A stretch of 64,000 nt of DNA from Pseudosulfitobacter pseudonitzschiae (GCF_002222635.1 NZ_CP022415.1:496001-560000), one strand, 5' to 3'; shown: positions 8,738 through 21,145, numbered from the stretch's first letter. Notes: generated by a model not told the origin, from the sequence alone. A program made the numbers and translations.

Positions 8738-9304
8738 ATGACCGAATTGCGCATCGCCGTCATCGTTGGAAGCACGCGGGAGCGACGCTTTGCCAAAACC
8801 GTCGCCGACTGGTTCGTTGGCCGCGCACGGCTGCAGGAGGGGGTCAAGATCGATGTGATAGATTTGGAGGTTGCCGGATTGCCCGCGATCCTGAACTTTG
8901 ACAACGATGCCGCAACCGAAGCCTACGTCCAGCGTATCGCCGGGGCGGATGCCTTTGTGATGATTACCCCGGAGTATAATCACAGCTACCCGGCCTCTCT
9001 GAAACAGGCGATCGACGTGGCGCAGGAAGAATGGCACGCCAAGCCCGTGGCCTTCCTTTCGTACGGGGGCATGGGCGGCGGCATCCGGGCTGTGGAACAT
9101 CTGCGCGCCGTGATGCCCGAGGTGCATGCCACCACCATCCGCAACACGATCAGCCTGCATAATGTCTGGGGATTGTTCGATGACGAGGGCAATTTTCGCG
9201 AGCCCGAGCGCTACAATAAGTCAGTCGATGCCATGTTTCACCAACTCATTTGGTGGGCACGCGCACTAAGCGAAGCAAAAGCCAAAACGCCATATGCGGC
9301 GTGA
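8738..9304 (+). CDS. NADPH-dependent FMN reductase
   Basis: Flavodoxin-like oxidoreductase of 188 residues (quinone, azo or chromate reductase type). The FMN phosphate loop is GSTRERRFAK and the isoalloxazine-side motif is TPEYNHSYPASLKQAID. The ATG at 8738 is chosen because GGAG lies seven bases upstream and earlier in-frame starts fall inside the operator palindrome. It lies 17 bases before the ABM-domain gene, so the two form an operon facing the TetR gene. Confidence 0.92.
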   Translation: MTELRIAVIVGSTRERRFAKTVADWFVGRARLQEGVKIDVIDLEVAGLPAILNFDNDAATEAYVQRIAGADAFVMITPEYNHSYPASLKQAIDVAQEEWHAKPVAFLSYGGMGGGIRAVEHLRAVMPEVHATTIRNTISLHNVWGLFDDEGNFREPERYNKSVDAMFHQLIWWARALSEAKAKTPYAA

Positions 9305-9321
9305 CAGGGAGGGTTGGAAAA

Positions 9322-10032
9322 ATGGCTGCAACAGCTAACGAAACTCCGGCGATCGGCCACCCCGAGGCGGGTTTGATTCTGATCAGCTACTGGTCCGTTG
9401 ATACCCCGGCACTTCAGCGCGAGGCCGCGACGTTGGCGATGGACCTTTGGGACGATGTTGCCTGGCCCGATGGATTGCTGTCGCATCATGTTTTTGGCGG
9501 GCATGACGGGAAAACCGTCATCAACTACGCCCAGTGGCGCGACAACCGGGACTTTGAAACCTATCTTGCCAGCGATCAGCCTGTCCGCGCCGACAAGATA
9601 GAGAACCACTCGACGGGCATCACCCGCGAGAGCATCGATCGTTTCCACCTGTATCGCAGGATGGACGGCTCGGCCACGGGCGCGGTGCCGACATGTTTTG
9701 TGCTTGTCACCTTCGATTTGGCGCCCCCTGCCCAGGCGCAGACATTGGTTGACACGATCATTGCAGCAGCGCAACCCCCGGCCAAATCCGCGTCCGGTAG
9801 CAGTGGCGATATCGCCTCGCATTTCCACATCAATCAAGATGCGACAAAGGTGGTAAATGTTGCCGAATTTACCGATGCGCAAAGTCACAAAAGTCTCGTG
9901 CAGTCGACCTTGCAGGACGACAGCCCTGTGATCAAGGCGATCTCTGGCATCAGAGGGGCGACGGTGCGGAATTTCCAACGCTTTGATCTTCTTGGCGGGA
10001 GGGTTGGCCCCTCGGTTGAAGGTGCGGCGTGA
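9322..10032 (+). CDS. Tandem antibiotic-biosynthesis-monooxygenase (ABM) domain protein
   Basis: A 236-residue cytosolic protein with two ABM-like dimeric alpha/beta-barrel halves: about residues 15-110 (LILISYWSVDTP...VINYAQWRDNRDFETYL) and 120-225 (CFVLVTFDLAPP...VVNVAEFTDAQSHKSL). Single-domain relatives oxidise quinols or act in aromatic metabolism; here the pairing is covalent. The start at 9322 follows GGGAGGG. Cotranscription with the FMN reductase under TetR control suggests a small redox or detoxification operon. Catalytic activity is not demonstrable from sequence. Confidence 0.75.
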   Translation: MAATANETPAIGHPEAGLILISYWSVDTPALQREAATLAMDLWDDVAWPDGLLSHHVFGGHDGKTVINYAQWRDNRDFETYLASDQPVRADKIENHSTGITRESIDRFHLYRRMDGSATGAVPTCFVLVTFDLAPPAQAQTLVDTIIAAAQPPAKSASGSSGDIASHFHINQDATKVVNVAEFTDAQSHKSLVQSTLQDDSPVIKAISGIRGATVRNFQRFDLLGGRVGPSVEGAA

Positions 10033-10074
10033 TGCGTACCATTATGGCCCTGGCAGGCGGGCAGTTCGAGGATA

Positions 10075-10245
10075 TTGACCAAGCCCAAACGCCTTGCCCT
10101 GTTTTCGCTTTTGATACCGGATTATGACGAGGCGTTGGAATTCTTCCTTCGCATCGGCTTTGAGTGCCGCGAGGATACTAACCTTGGCAACGGCAAAAGA
10201 TGGGTCAGGATTGCGCCCCGTGGTGGCGAAACCAGTGGGATCTGA
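10075..10245 (+). pseudogene. Truncated VOC (glyoxalase/bleomycin-resistance) family gene
   Basis: The 56 codons from a TTG at 10075 read RLALFSLLIPDYDEALEFF, then IGFECREDT and GKRWVRIAPRGG, which is the first beta-alpha-beta half of a VOC-superfamily protein. A stop follows where intact members continue for another 60-70 residues. The first metal-ligand half is present and the second missing, so it is most likely a dead fragment. Confidence 0.65.
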
Positions 10246-10338
10246 TCGAATTTGAACGATCGGATCGGGTCGGCACAGGTGGATAGTGAACCCCTGACGA
10301 GGGTTGCGCTGCGTTCACTGGCAGAGGGAGAGCCTGAA

Positions 10339-10503
10339 ATGAAACTGAGAACAGGCATTGCAATCGGCATGGCGCTCGGCCCTGTCATCGGTGTCGTCAT
10401 CGACAACATCGGTGCAGGCATCGCCATTGGCATGAACATCGGAGTCACTTGGGGACTGGTTTTTGGTGCGGACCGCAATGATCACGACGACAGGGGGGAC
10501 TGA
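10339..10503 (+). CDS. Small glycine-zipper-like membrane protein
   Basis: A 54-residue hydrophobic peptide from the ATG at 10339, preceded by GGGAG. It has two short hydrophobic stretches rich in small residues (GIAIGMALGPVIGVVI and GAGIAIGMNIGVTWGLVFG), then an acidic/histidine tail DRNDHDD. The GxxxG-type spacing suggests helix packing in the membrane. No known family was recognised; coding status rests on start, ribosome site and pattern. Confidence 0.55.
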   Translation: MKLRTGIAIGMALGPVIGVVIDNIGAGIAIGMNIGVTWGLVFGADRNDHDDRGD

Positions 10504-10563
10504 ATATCTGAATATCTAGTCCGAAGTTGCTATCTCGAAACATTGTTCCACGAAAGGTTTGTC

Positions 10564-11181
10564 ATGCTCAAAAAGATAGATTTCAAGAAGACAATGAAGA
10601 CCCTATTCAACCCGCCCGCAGGCGAGTTTGTAGAGATTGATCTGCCGGAAACGCGTTTTGTCATGATCGATGGAGCGGGCGACCCCAACGTGGCCACAGC
10701 CTACAGTCGGGCGCTCGAATGGCTCTATTCCACCAGCTATGCGATGAAATTTTCTGCAAAAAATACTTTGAACCGCGACTATGTCGTGCCTCCGCTGGAA
10801 GGCCTGTGGTGGGCAGACGACCCGAAAGACTTTGTTCGGCGCAACAAGGACGCGTGGCAATGGACCATGATGATCATGATACCGGAGTTTGTCACGGATC
10901 AGATGTTTGCGGCAGCACGGGAAGGGGCATCGAAGAAATTAGGGGAGCCGCCAGACACCTTGCGCGTTGCTCCGATGCATGAAGGTCTTTGCCTGCAAAC
11001 GATGCATATCGGTAGCTATGACGACGAAGGTCCGACACTGGCCCGCTTGCATGATATTATAATGCCGGAGCGGAAACTGACGTTCAATGGACCGCATCAT
11101 GAGATTTATATAAGTGACCCGCGTCGAGTCGCTAAAGATCGATTAAAGACGGTTTTGCGCCAACCGGTGAAGCCGATCTAG
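10564..11181 (+). CDS. GyrI-like small-molecule-binding domain protein
   Basis: A 205-residue stand-alone GyrI-like (SOUL/AraC effector-type) protein without a DNA-binding domain. Recognisable segments are FNPPAGEFVEIDLPETRFVMIDGAGDP at the N-terminus and, later, LEGLWW and the DEGPTLARLHDIIMPE stretch. Family members bind hydrophobic small molecules, and some hydrolyse cyclopropyl-containing compounds. AAAGG precedes the ATG at 10564. It shares direction with the preceding small ORFs but is separated by about 60 bases. Substrate unknown. Confidence 0.8.
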   Translation: MLKKIDFKKTMKTLFNPPAGEFVEIDLPETRFVMIDGAGDPNVATAYSRALEWLYSTSYAMKFSAKNTLNRDYVVPPLEGLWWADDPKDFVRRNKDAWQWTMMIMIPEFVTDQMFAAAREGASKKLGEPPDTLRVAPMHEGLCLQTMHIGSYDDEGPTLARLHDIIMPERKLTFNGPHHEIYISDPRRVAKDRLKTVLRQPVKPI

Positions 11182-11924
11182 GTAGAAACAGGGGCACGGA
11201 GTTCGCAATCAGCGGACATTAATCTACCGGCGAGATATGGTCGATTCTGTTCCGAATCCCGCACCCTAATGAAACCAAAGACTTCGGCGGGACAAAAACC
11301 TCCGCCGAACCCCTGCGAATTTCGGGACGTTTTGATAATGTCGCAAAGTGCTGCAACCAACTCACCGTTCCCGCGTTCCCGCCGATCCACATTGACATCA
11401 GCCCCTTGTCGCAAAGGCATTCATCGGGCTCGGCGCGGCGTTTGATCCGGATAAGATTTTCAGCAAAGGCGGCCTGTTTTGCTATTGGCTGCTGTCCAGC
11501 GCGTCGGGGTTTATCCTGGCTTGGGCCGCGATCCGCGCACTCAAAATCGTCGATTTTGTTGAACCTTCCACGGCAGAGGCGCCTGATTGCGCAGAGACAG
11601 TGCACGCGTTTGGCCGCTCCGATGCTGATGGCGTTTGGGACTGAAGGCGGGCCCGGATCAGCCGTTCCAGGGCAAAGCCACTCCCTCATTTGCCGTGCAA
11701 AGAGTGAATCATGTTCCTTAAAGTGCGGCGAGGGTCGACTGGTTCAGCAACCTGCTAAAAAGGTCGGCAGGTTCACGTCTGACCGGTTTGAGACGTCCTG
11801 TGTTATGCAACGGGCTATCTCAGTGGTCCCTTTAGTACGGGATGTCCGAGACAATCGGGAGATGGCATTTTGTGCGTACCGATAATGTTCCGACAGCGCA
11901 TACGTGTATTGGTTTTGCGAAAAC
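11182..11924. other. Gene-poor accessory stretch with one orphan open frame
   Basis: Nothing here resembles an intact gene. The only structured item is a frame from 11414 to the stop at 11644 that lacks a start. It reads like the end of a membrane protein (GLFCYWLLSSASGFILAWAAIRALK) and could be a degraded gene tail. Family not recognised. Confidence 0.45.
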
Positions 11925-11965
11925 ATACTAAAGTAGTATTTACCGCTATCTTAAGTATGTGTACT
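11923..11965. promoter_or_regulatory. Clustered palindromes upstream of the giant repeat protein gene
   Basis: Three overlapping dyads lie 90-130 bases before the gene at 12055. ATACTA-aag-TAGTAT (11925-11939) is perfect, AGTA-tgtg-TACT lies at 11954-11965, and ACATACT (11923) pairs with AGTATGT (11954). They share an AGTA/TACT core in an AT-rich segment, as expected for a regulator binding site. The regulator is unknown. Confidence 0.4.
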
Positions 11966-12033
11966 AATGCGCGGGTGACCATCATCCGAGTCAACCCCAT
12001 CTTGGCGCAACTCGAAAATCAAGTGCAACGTAA

Positions 12034-15765
<3,732 letters not shown>

Positions 15766-15786
15766 TCGCCCGAATTGAAACAACGT

Positions 15787-15822
15787 GCCGGCCGCAAGTC
15801 TCTATTCCGGAGTGCGGCCGGC
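15787..15822 (+). terminator. Hairpin terminator after the repeat protein gene
   Basis: A perfect ten-pair stem GCCGGCCGCA / TGCGGCCGGC with a 16-base loop, followed by atttattt. It stands 21 bases after the stop and just 37 bases before the glycosyltransferase start, so it may attenuate rather than fully separate the two genes. Confidence 0.7.
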
Positions 15823-15858
15823 ATTTATTTGTCACAACAAACTGGTATTCGGGGTTTA

Positions 15859-16929
15859 ATGACCATCTGCTTGAACATGATTGTGCGTGACGAGGCGCAT
15901 CTTATCAAAGATACCCTTTACAATATTTGCAGTTGTTTCCCGATTGACTATTGGGTCATTTCGGACACCGGATCGACTGATGACACCAAAGAGATTATTC
16001 GTCAGGTGTTTCAGGAACTGGATATTCCAGGAGAGCTGGCCGAAGACGAGTGGGTTGATTTTTCACATAACCGGAACCTTGCGCTGCGCCGGTGCCATGG
16101 AAAGTCGGACTATGTCCTGTTCTTCGATGCAGACGACAAGGTTACAGGAAAACCACAGCTGCCGGATATGACAGCGGATGCCTATCATGTTGTAATGGAA
16201 AGCTATGACCGCAGTCACAAATATTTCCGAAAGCTGATTGTTAAAAACACCCCCGAAGTACATTGGAAAGGGGTCGTTCATGAATTCATTGTGGTGACTG
16301 GTAAGGATATTGGTACTGTCGGTGGCGAATATTCTGTTATATCGGGGCGTACCGGCGCCCGAAGCCGCGACCCTGAAAAATACAGGAAAGACGCGCTGTT
16401 ATTGGAAAATGCAATTACATCCGGTCAGGATCGCGAATTGCACGTGCGCTATGTGTTCTATTGCGCGAACAGCTGGCGCGATTATGGCGATCGCGATCAG
16501 GCGTTGAAATGGTATGTTACCCGAACAAAACTGAAGGGCTGGATCGAAGAAACCTATATGGCGTTTCTCGGAGCAGGATTGCAATTGGAGCATAAAAAAC
16601 GCCCTGATCTTGCACTGGATTTCTTTTTACAGGGGCATAATCTGGTACCGGAACGCGCCGAAGGCCTATATCACGCCGCCCGTTCTCTTAGACACAGGGG
16701 CGCCTTTCATTCCGCGTTGATCTTTGCAAAACAGGCGTTGGACATCCCGATGCCGGTTGGAAACCGCTTGTTTCTGGATAAGTCTATCTACGAATATTGG
16801 GCCGCCTACGAATTTCTGTTTCTTACGGCGCGTATTGGTGGAAACCCTGAACTTTCACCACATTACGATAGATTCATGGCAAGTCGCGCGCCTCAATCCA
16901 GTAAAGATTCCATTAAAAGTCTGCTCTAA
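15859..16929 (+). CDS. GT2-family glycosyltransferase with TPR-like C-terminus (SunS-like)
   Basis: A cytosolic 356-residue glycosyltransferase. The N-terminal GT-A domain has LNMIVRDEAHLIKDTL, VISDTGSTDDT, DFSHNRNLAL and the metal/sugar-nucleotide motif FFDADD (residues 89-93), then WKGVVHEF. After about residue 210 comes a helical TPR-like region (VRYVFYCANSWRDYGDRDQALKWY onward). This layout matches SunS-type peptide glycosyltransferases and related GT2-TPR enzymes. The ATG at 15859 starts exactly at the conserved strand; the ribosome site is weak. Lying right behind a Thr/Ser-containing repeat protein, it may glycosylate it; acceptor and sugar are inferred, not shown. Confidence 0.85.
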   Translation: MTICLNMIVRDEAHLIKDTLYNICSCFPIDYWVISDTGSTDDTKEIIRQVFQELDIPGELAEDEWVDFSHNRNLALRRCHGKSDYVLFFDADDKVTGKPQLPDMTADAYHVVMESYDRSHKYFRKLIVKNTPEVHWKGVVHEFIVVTGKDIGTVGGEYSVISGRTGARSRDPEKYRKDALLLENAITSGQDRELHVRYVFYCANSWRDYGDRDQALKWYVTRTKLKGWIEETYMAFLGAGLQLEHKKRPDLALDFFLQGHNLVPERAEGLYHAARSLRHRGAFHSALIFAKQALDIPMPVGNRLFLDKSIYEYWAAYEFLFLTARIGGNPELSPHYDRFMASRAPQSSKDSIKSLL

Positions 16930-17028
16930 CCCGAATTTCTGTTTTTCAGTTTTGATCGGGGGCAATGACCTGACGACATCAAGGTGATTCATTGAACTGC
17001 GGGCGCTGTCTGCTTTGACAACAGAAAG

Positions 17029-17191
17029 TGGATAGCGTTCTACAACAAGAAGCGCCCGTATTTCGCCATTGGCGGCAGGCCACCTGCAGTGATCTACCGG
17101 CAGTAAAATAAAACAACCAACCTCGATCAACAGATGCAAAGGACTGCTTAAACCAAGCCAGATACTGTTCAAAAACCGGCGAGCAGGCCAC
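17029..17191 (+). mobile_element. Tail of an IS3-family insertion sequence (transposase C-terminus and right end)
   Basis: The frame from 17029 to the stop at 17104-17106 reads WIAFYNKKRPYFAIGGRPPA and ends VIYRQ. This is the conserved end of IS3-family OrfB transposases (normally FYNxxRPHxALGGxPPAxxY), with His changed to Tyr. The DNA after the stop to about 17191 resembles the right end of such elements. Everything upstream of the tail, including the catalytic residues and the left end, is missing. Confidence 0.7.
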
Positions 17192-17204
17192 ATGCTGCCC
17201 TGTC

Positions 17205-20200
17205 CTAGGACGGTCTGAATTTTTCAAGACGTTGAAACAGGCCGGTGCTATTGGAGCCTTTCACAAGAATGACATCTCCGGGGTCTGCGTGCTGGGACAG
17301 GATGCTTTCGAGATCATCCAGAACTGCGAGGCGCAACCGCGCGTCATGATCGACCTCGGAAAGGCTTGCCTTGAACTCATCTCCGATCAGATAGGCGGCT
17401 TCCAGAGGTTTCTCCTTGAGAAGAGCGAGAAGTTCGGTATGTGCCGACCGGCTTTTGTCTCCGAGTTCTGCCATATCGCCCAAGATAACAACGCGTTTCC
17501 CGCTGCAAGGCATTGCAAACAGTTCATCCAGTGCCGCACGCATCGAGGCCGGGTTTGCGTTATAGGAATGGTCTATGATCAGTGCGGGGTCACCCGATGT
17601 TGGCAGTTCGATTATCTGACCACGCCCGATTTCCCTGGCAAATGTCGTGAGACGCTGCGCGACAGGTTCGATTGGCTGGCGCAGCACGCCGAGCACTGCG
17701 ACGACCGCCATTGTATTGTCGACCGCATAGCGCCCTGCGCCGACGACGGGAACAACACAGCGTTCACCGAACACTTCTAACGTGATATTTGGGGCGGATG
17801 GGTCCGCGACGACGGGAAAGATGTCGGACCTATCTGACCACCCATAGGTCACAATTCTCAGCCCTTTGGTCTTTGCAGCGGCTTCGACAATATCGTAATC
17901 GTTCATATCCCGATTAAGGACGGCAATACCGTCGTCGGGCATTTCAGCAAAAATATACGCCTTTCTTTGCGCGATTGTGGCCGTATCTTTGTGATGAATC
18001 AGGTGGGCCGGATGGATGTTAGTAAAAAGAGCGATGTCCGGGCGCGCCAACCGGGTATTCTCCCGCATCTGCCCGATAGCCATTTCCAACACGCAATATT
18101 CCGTGTCTTTGTGCGCGCAACACAGGTTCCAGGCGATGCCGCGCACCATGTTGGCACTGAAACGGGTGCTGTAAACCTTGCCCACACCGCCAAGACAATG
18201 CGCAATCATTGCTGTGACACTGGTTTTTCCTGCGCTGCCGGTCACACCGACAACCGGACCAGCCAGAGAATTGCGTGCATTCTTTGCCAAAATCATCAAG
18301 GCGGCATGCATGTCGGGAACTTGCAAAATGGCATCCGCTTTGAACGACGTTCCGCCCGTTTTGCTCACAATCGCAAGTCGCGGCGTAACTTCATTCTTTT
18401 CCAGTTCTTGAAGAGGAATGCCAAATCTATCTTCGGGATGCCGGATAAACGCGATATCATCAGCGCGAAACGCAGGGGCATAGGTGGAAACCCCATTCAG
18501 CAACAGTTTGGTCTCTGGCGGGCGCAGCCACTTTGCGCCGTCCAGAAGGTTCGCAATATTTGTTGTGTCCCAATGCGCGTGGTTTTCTGTAGTAGCCTGA
18601 CGTCGCTGCTGTTGTTTGCAAAGTTCGGTAAAGCTGTCGCGCTCGGAAAGGTAGGCGCGATATGCGATCAGTCCGGAAAGATAATGTTCGACATCGTCAA
18701 TACGCACCCGGAACCCGTGATGGCGAATAAAAAAGCTTCCATTGATCGACGCGGGGTTTCGGAAATACATGGCGACTTCGGGGAAAAAGAAGCCGTTTGT
18801 CAGATACTGAGCACGGGTTTCCATTGCCTCTTGGAAGGCCGTTAGATCAAGCGTGTCGATGACCGGAATCAGCGACGGATCTTGCAAGGATCTCTGAACC
18901 AAAAGGCGGGTCGCACAACAGAGTTCCAGCAGTGTGGGAAATGTGGTGATCCGGTTTTGGATAAACGAGAGGTAATTCTGGATGTTGCGAACGCCAAACG
19001 CGATATATTTCGGGTCGGCGACATGGGTGGAAAGTTCGTTCACGCAGTAGGCCAGCCAGTGATCATTGTGCTGCCAATAGTCTTTGGAGATAAAGTGATC
19101 GACAGCACGGCGTGCCGCGTCCAGCCAACGCTTTTCACCGGTCGCGCCGTACAGCCGCATGAGAGCAAATGCCGCTTCTCCGTCGTAGTAAACTGTACGA
19201 AAATCCTGTTTAGGAGTCAGCGTGTCCGCATTAAGAACGTGACAAAAGCTACCATCCTCGCGTTGCATCGACAGGATTCCATTACCCAGGCGGCGCGCCA
19301 GTTCCAGTACCGATTTATCGTCGGTCACCTCGAAAAACTTGCAATACGCCAATATGGCGACAGCGTTTCCCCCGAGTTTGACCTCCTTGTCGGTATCCAA
19401 CAGAAAGGCTGTCGCTCCATTCGGTCCGGTATGGTATCTGACTAGACTTTTTGCTATCTTTTTCAACGACCGTTCAATGGCTGCGCGGATATGGTCGTTT
19501 CGGAATATGTCATAGGCTTCGCATAGCGCGTAGGTGCTGCTCGCATGGCGTAGTGTGTTGTAATGATTGATCGGACGGTCAAAGCACGGGTGCCTGCCGT
19601 AATGAAAGATGCCATCCTCCCTGACTTGATCGGAAAGGTAGTTGGCGCTTTCACGTATCAGAAAATCAAGATTTTTGGCCTGACCTATGTCGAAGACACG
19701 GCGGCCACCATTCAGGCCTGACGGAATAATCGTGTGATGTTTACCGCTGTCTCCGTCCCGAAAAATGCCATTGGTTGTGAAAAGATAAATGATGTCGGCG
19801 TTATCCGCAGGTATGAAGGCCTTTCCGAACCTCCTTTTCCAATAGATTTCAAAATTACTATTGTTTACTTCGCAATGCGGAACCTGCGCGCCTTTATAAA
19901 GCAATGCACTGCCGTTTAGCTCGCCTTCGGTTACGGCCTGCTGAAAGCCGGTATCAAACGACAAACCTTTGCGGCTGTAGTTCCGTTTAACTTTTTGCAG
20001 CGCGTTTTTGTAAGTGCCAAAGGAAACTGCCTGCGTTGAACTGACCCAGTCCAGCCGGACATGACGAGAGGCCAGCAGCCGAACGATTTTCTTGTCCTGA
20101 AGGTTTTCACGCAGGCTGTTCAGATCGGACGCCGTGATCGTTTTAACGCGGGCACGGGTTTCGCCATCCGTCGCAGACACAAAAACAACGTAGCGGGGGT

Positions 20201-20270
20201 GTGGTTCCGGCAGCGAGGATATCCGCGAGATAAGCGCATCCAGAAATTGAGAAGTGGCAACATTGTTCAT
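17205..20270 (-). CDS. 1021-residue fusion: unknown N-domain, alpha-helical toroid-like domain, MurF-type ligase
   Basis: Three-part protein. Residues about 1-190 match no family I recognise. About 195-580 are helical repeats with HASSTYALCEAYDI, GGNAVAILAYCKFF, MQREDGSFCHV and YYDGEAAFALMRLY, the pattern of an (alpha/alpha)6 barrel. About 590-1021 are a complete Mur ligase of MurF type: P-loop GVTGSAGKTS (675-684), LEMAIGQMRE, ARPDIALFTNIHPAHL, DHSYNANPASMRAAL (about 900) and VLVKGSNS. MurF adds D-Ala-D-Ala to the muramyl tripeptide. A second ligase fused to a barrel may build or amidate another carboxylate-containing polymer (inference). It is transcribed alone; its 3' end abuts the IS3 remnant. 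Confidence 0.8.
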   Translation of the reverse strand: MNNVATSQFLDALISRISSLPEPHPRYVVFVSATDGETRARVKTITASDLNSLRENLQDKKIVRLLASRHVRLDWVSSTQAVSFGTYKNALQKVKRNYSRKGLSFDTGFQQAVTEGELNGSALLYKGAQVPHCEVNNSNFEIYWKRRFGKAFIPADNADIIYLFTTNGIFRDGDSGKHHTIIPSGLNGGRRVFDIGQAKNLDFLIRESANYLSDQVREDGIFHYGRHPCFDRPINHYNTLRHASSTYALCEAYDIFRNDHIRAAIERSLKKIAKSLVRYHTGPNGATAFLLDTDKEVKLGGNAVAILAYCKFFEVTDDKSVLELARRLGNGILSMQREDGSFCHVLNADTLTPKQDFRTVYYDGEAAFALMRLYGATGEKRWLDAARRAVDHFISKDYWQHNDHWLAYCVNELSTHVADPKYIAFGVRNIQNYLSFIQNRITTFPTLLELCCATRLLVQRSLQDPSLIPVIDTLDLTAFQEAMETRAQYLTNGFFFPEVAMYFRNPASINGSFFIRHHGFRVRIDDVEHYLSGLIAYRAYLSERDSFTELCKQQQRRQATTENHAHWDTTNIANLLDGAKWLRPPETKLLLNGVSTYAPAFRADDIAFIRHPEDRFGIPLQELEKNEVTPRLAIVSKTGGTSFKADAILQVPDMHAALMILAKNARNSLAGPVVGVTGSAGKTSVTAMIAHCLGGVGKVYSTRFSANMVRGIAWNLCCAHKDTEYCVLEMAIGQMRENTRLARPDIALFTNIHPAHLIHHKDTATIAQRKAYIFAEMPDDGIAVLNRDMNDYDIVEAAAKTKGLRIVTYGWSDRSDIFPVVADPSAPNITLEVFGERCVVPVVGAGRYAVDNTMAVVAVLGVLRQPIEPVAQRLTTFAREIGRGQIIELPTSGDPALIIDHSYNANPASMRAALDELFAMPCSGKRVVILGDMAELGDKSRSAHTELLALLKEKPLEAAYLIGDEFKASLSEVDHDARLRLAVLDDLESILSQHADPGDVILVKGSNSTGLFQRLEKFRPS

Positions 20271-20431
20271 AAGAAGTTAACGTTCGCGTATGGTTTTCCA
20301 GGCAGGGTGAATGGTTTGAAAACATACCGCAACCCCCAACCGGATCACCTGTTCAGGCACCTGTCACTCGGGACTGGATGTCGGCGCACTTCAACGCGTC
20401 TCTGACCAAAGCGATCGTCAAGACCGGGTGT

Positions 20432-21145
20432 TCAACGGGTTGCGCGCGCCGAGCCGGATTTTGAACGTCCGAAAAGCAATCTGAAATTGCGCTTGATGAT
20501 GTTTGTCCATGTCAGGAACGGAAATCCCTTGAAAAAGTCTGCGGCAGAGCCTTTGCCCGCTTTGGAGAGTGTTCTGAACACGGTCGTGGGAATGGCCGGA
20601 CAAAAGTAGGCTTTTGCCGTATCCGTGCGACCCGCCAACAGGGCGTCCAAGGCGTTTCGGGTCGCCGAAGGGTTGTTCCACTCAGCACGATAGACCACGC
20701 ACCCATTCTTGTTGATGATGAAAACAGCATTTGGCATGCTGCCATAGGCCAGATGTGCGTGACCGTCCAAATCATCGACGTAAACCCTGCGCGTTTATCC
20801 GTCTTCAACCCTAAGACGTGTTGCGCAAGCGATCTTGTCCTCAAAACTCTTGTGACCCGGAACAACCGCGCCGGGATGGGCCTCGCGGACATATAGAACG
20901 GCAGTGCTGACACCGTTCTGGCGATTCAGCGTTTCCATGATACCCCGCTGGCTTTGGAACAGCGGGCAGGTGATGCTTCCCATCTCCAGAACCAGAAACT
21001 CTCCGGAGAAATCCAAAAGGGCTTTCGTTTCACCGTCTGTCGTTTCCAGCAAGAAATCGGGGGCTTTGTCCCCGACATCGGCGCCGTCCACGCGGTCAAA
21101 ATTACGGCCTCCGGCAACGAATTCACTGTAATTATAGCCGGTCAT
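20432..21145 (-). pseudogene. Redoxin (AhpC/deiodinase-like thioredoxin fold) interrupted by one in-frame TAA
   Basis: Codons 1-116 read as a thioredoxin-fold protein (GDKAPDFLLETTDGE, LVLEMGSITCPLF with its single active-site Cys, VREAHPG). After EDG comes TAA at 20795-20797. The same frame then continues without shift: TRRVYVDDLDGHAHLAYGS, PNAVFIINKNGCVVYRAEWNNPSATR and a C-terminal extension, ending at 20432. Relatives are uninterrupted here and, as I recall them, often have Glu at this position, so one GAA-to-TAA change would explain it. The ATG overlaps the MarR stop (ATGA). It is probably a recent pseudogene; readthrough or an assembly error are alternatives. Confidence 0.7.

Noticed and set aside
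15775-15858. N-terminal extension of the glycosyltransferase
   Set aside because: It would translate through the terminator hairpin, and the conserved GT strand begins at 15859.
16855-17227. Minus-strand ORFs between glycosyltransferase and Mur-ligase fusion
   Set aside because: They are Cys/Trp-rich with no family pattern; the plus strand holds the IS3 transposase tail instead.
20795-20797. Recoded stop (selenocysteine-type) in the redoxin
   Set aside because: The codon is TAA, not TGA, and it is far from the active-site Cys; a nonsense change is simpler.
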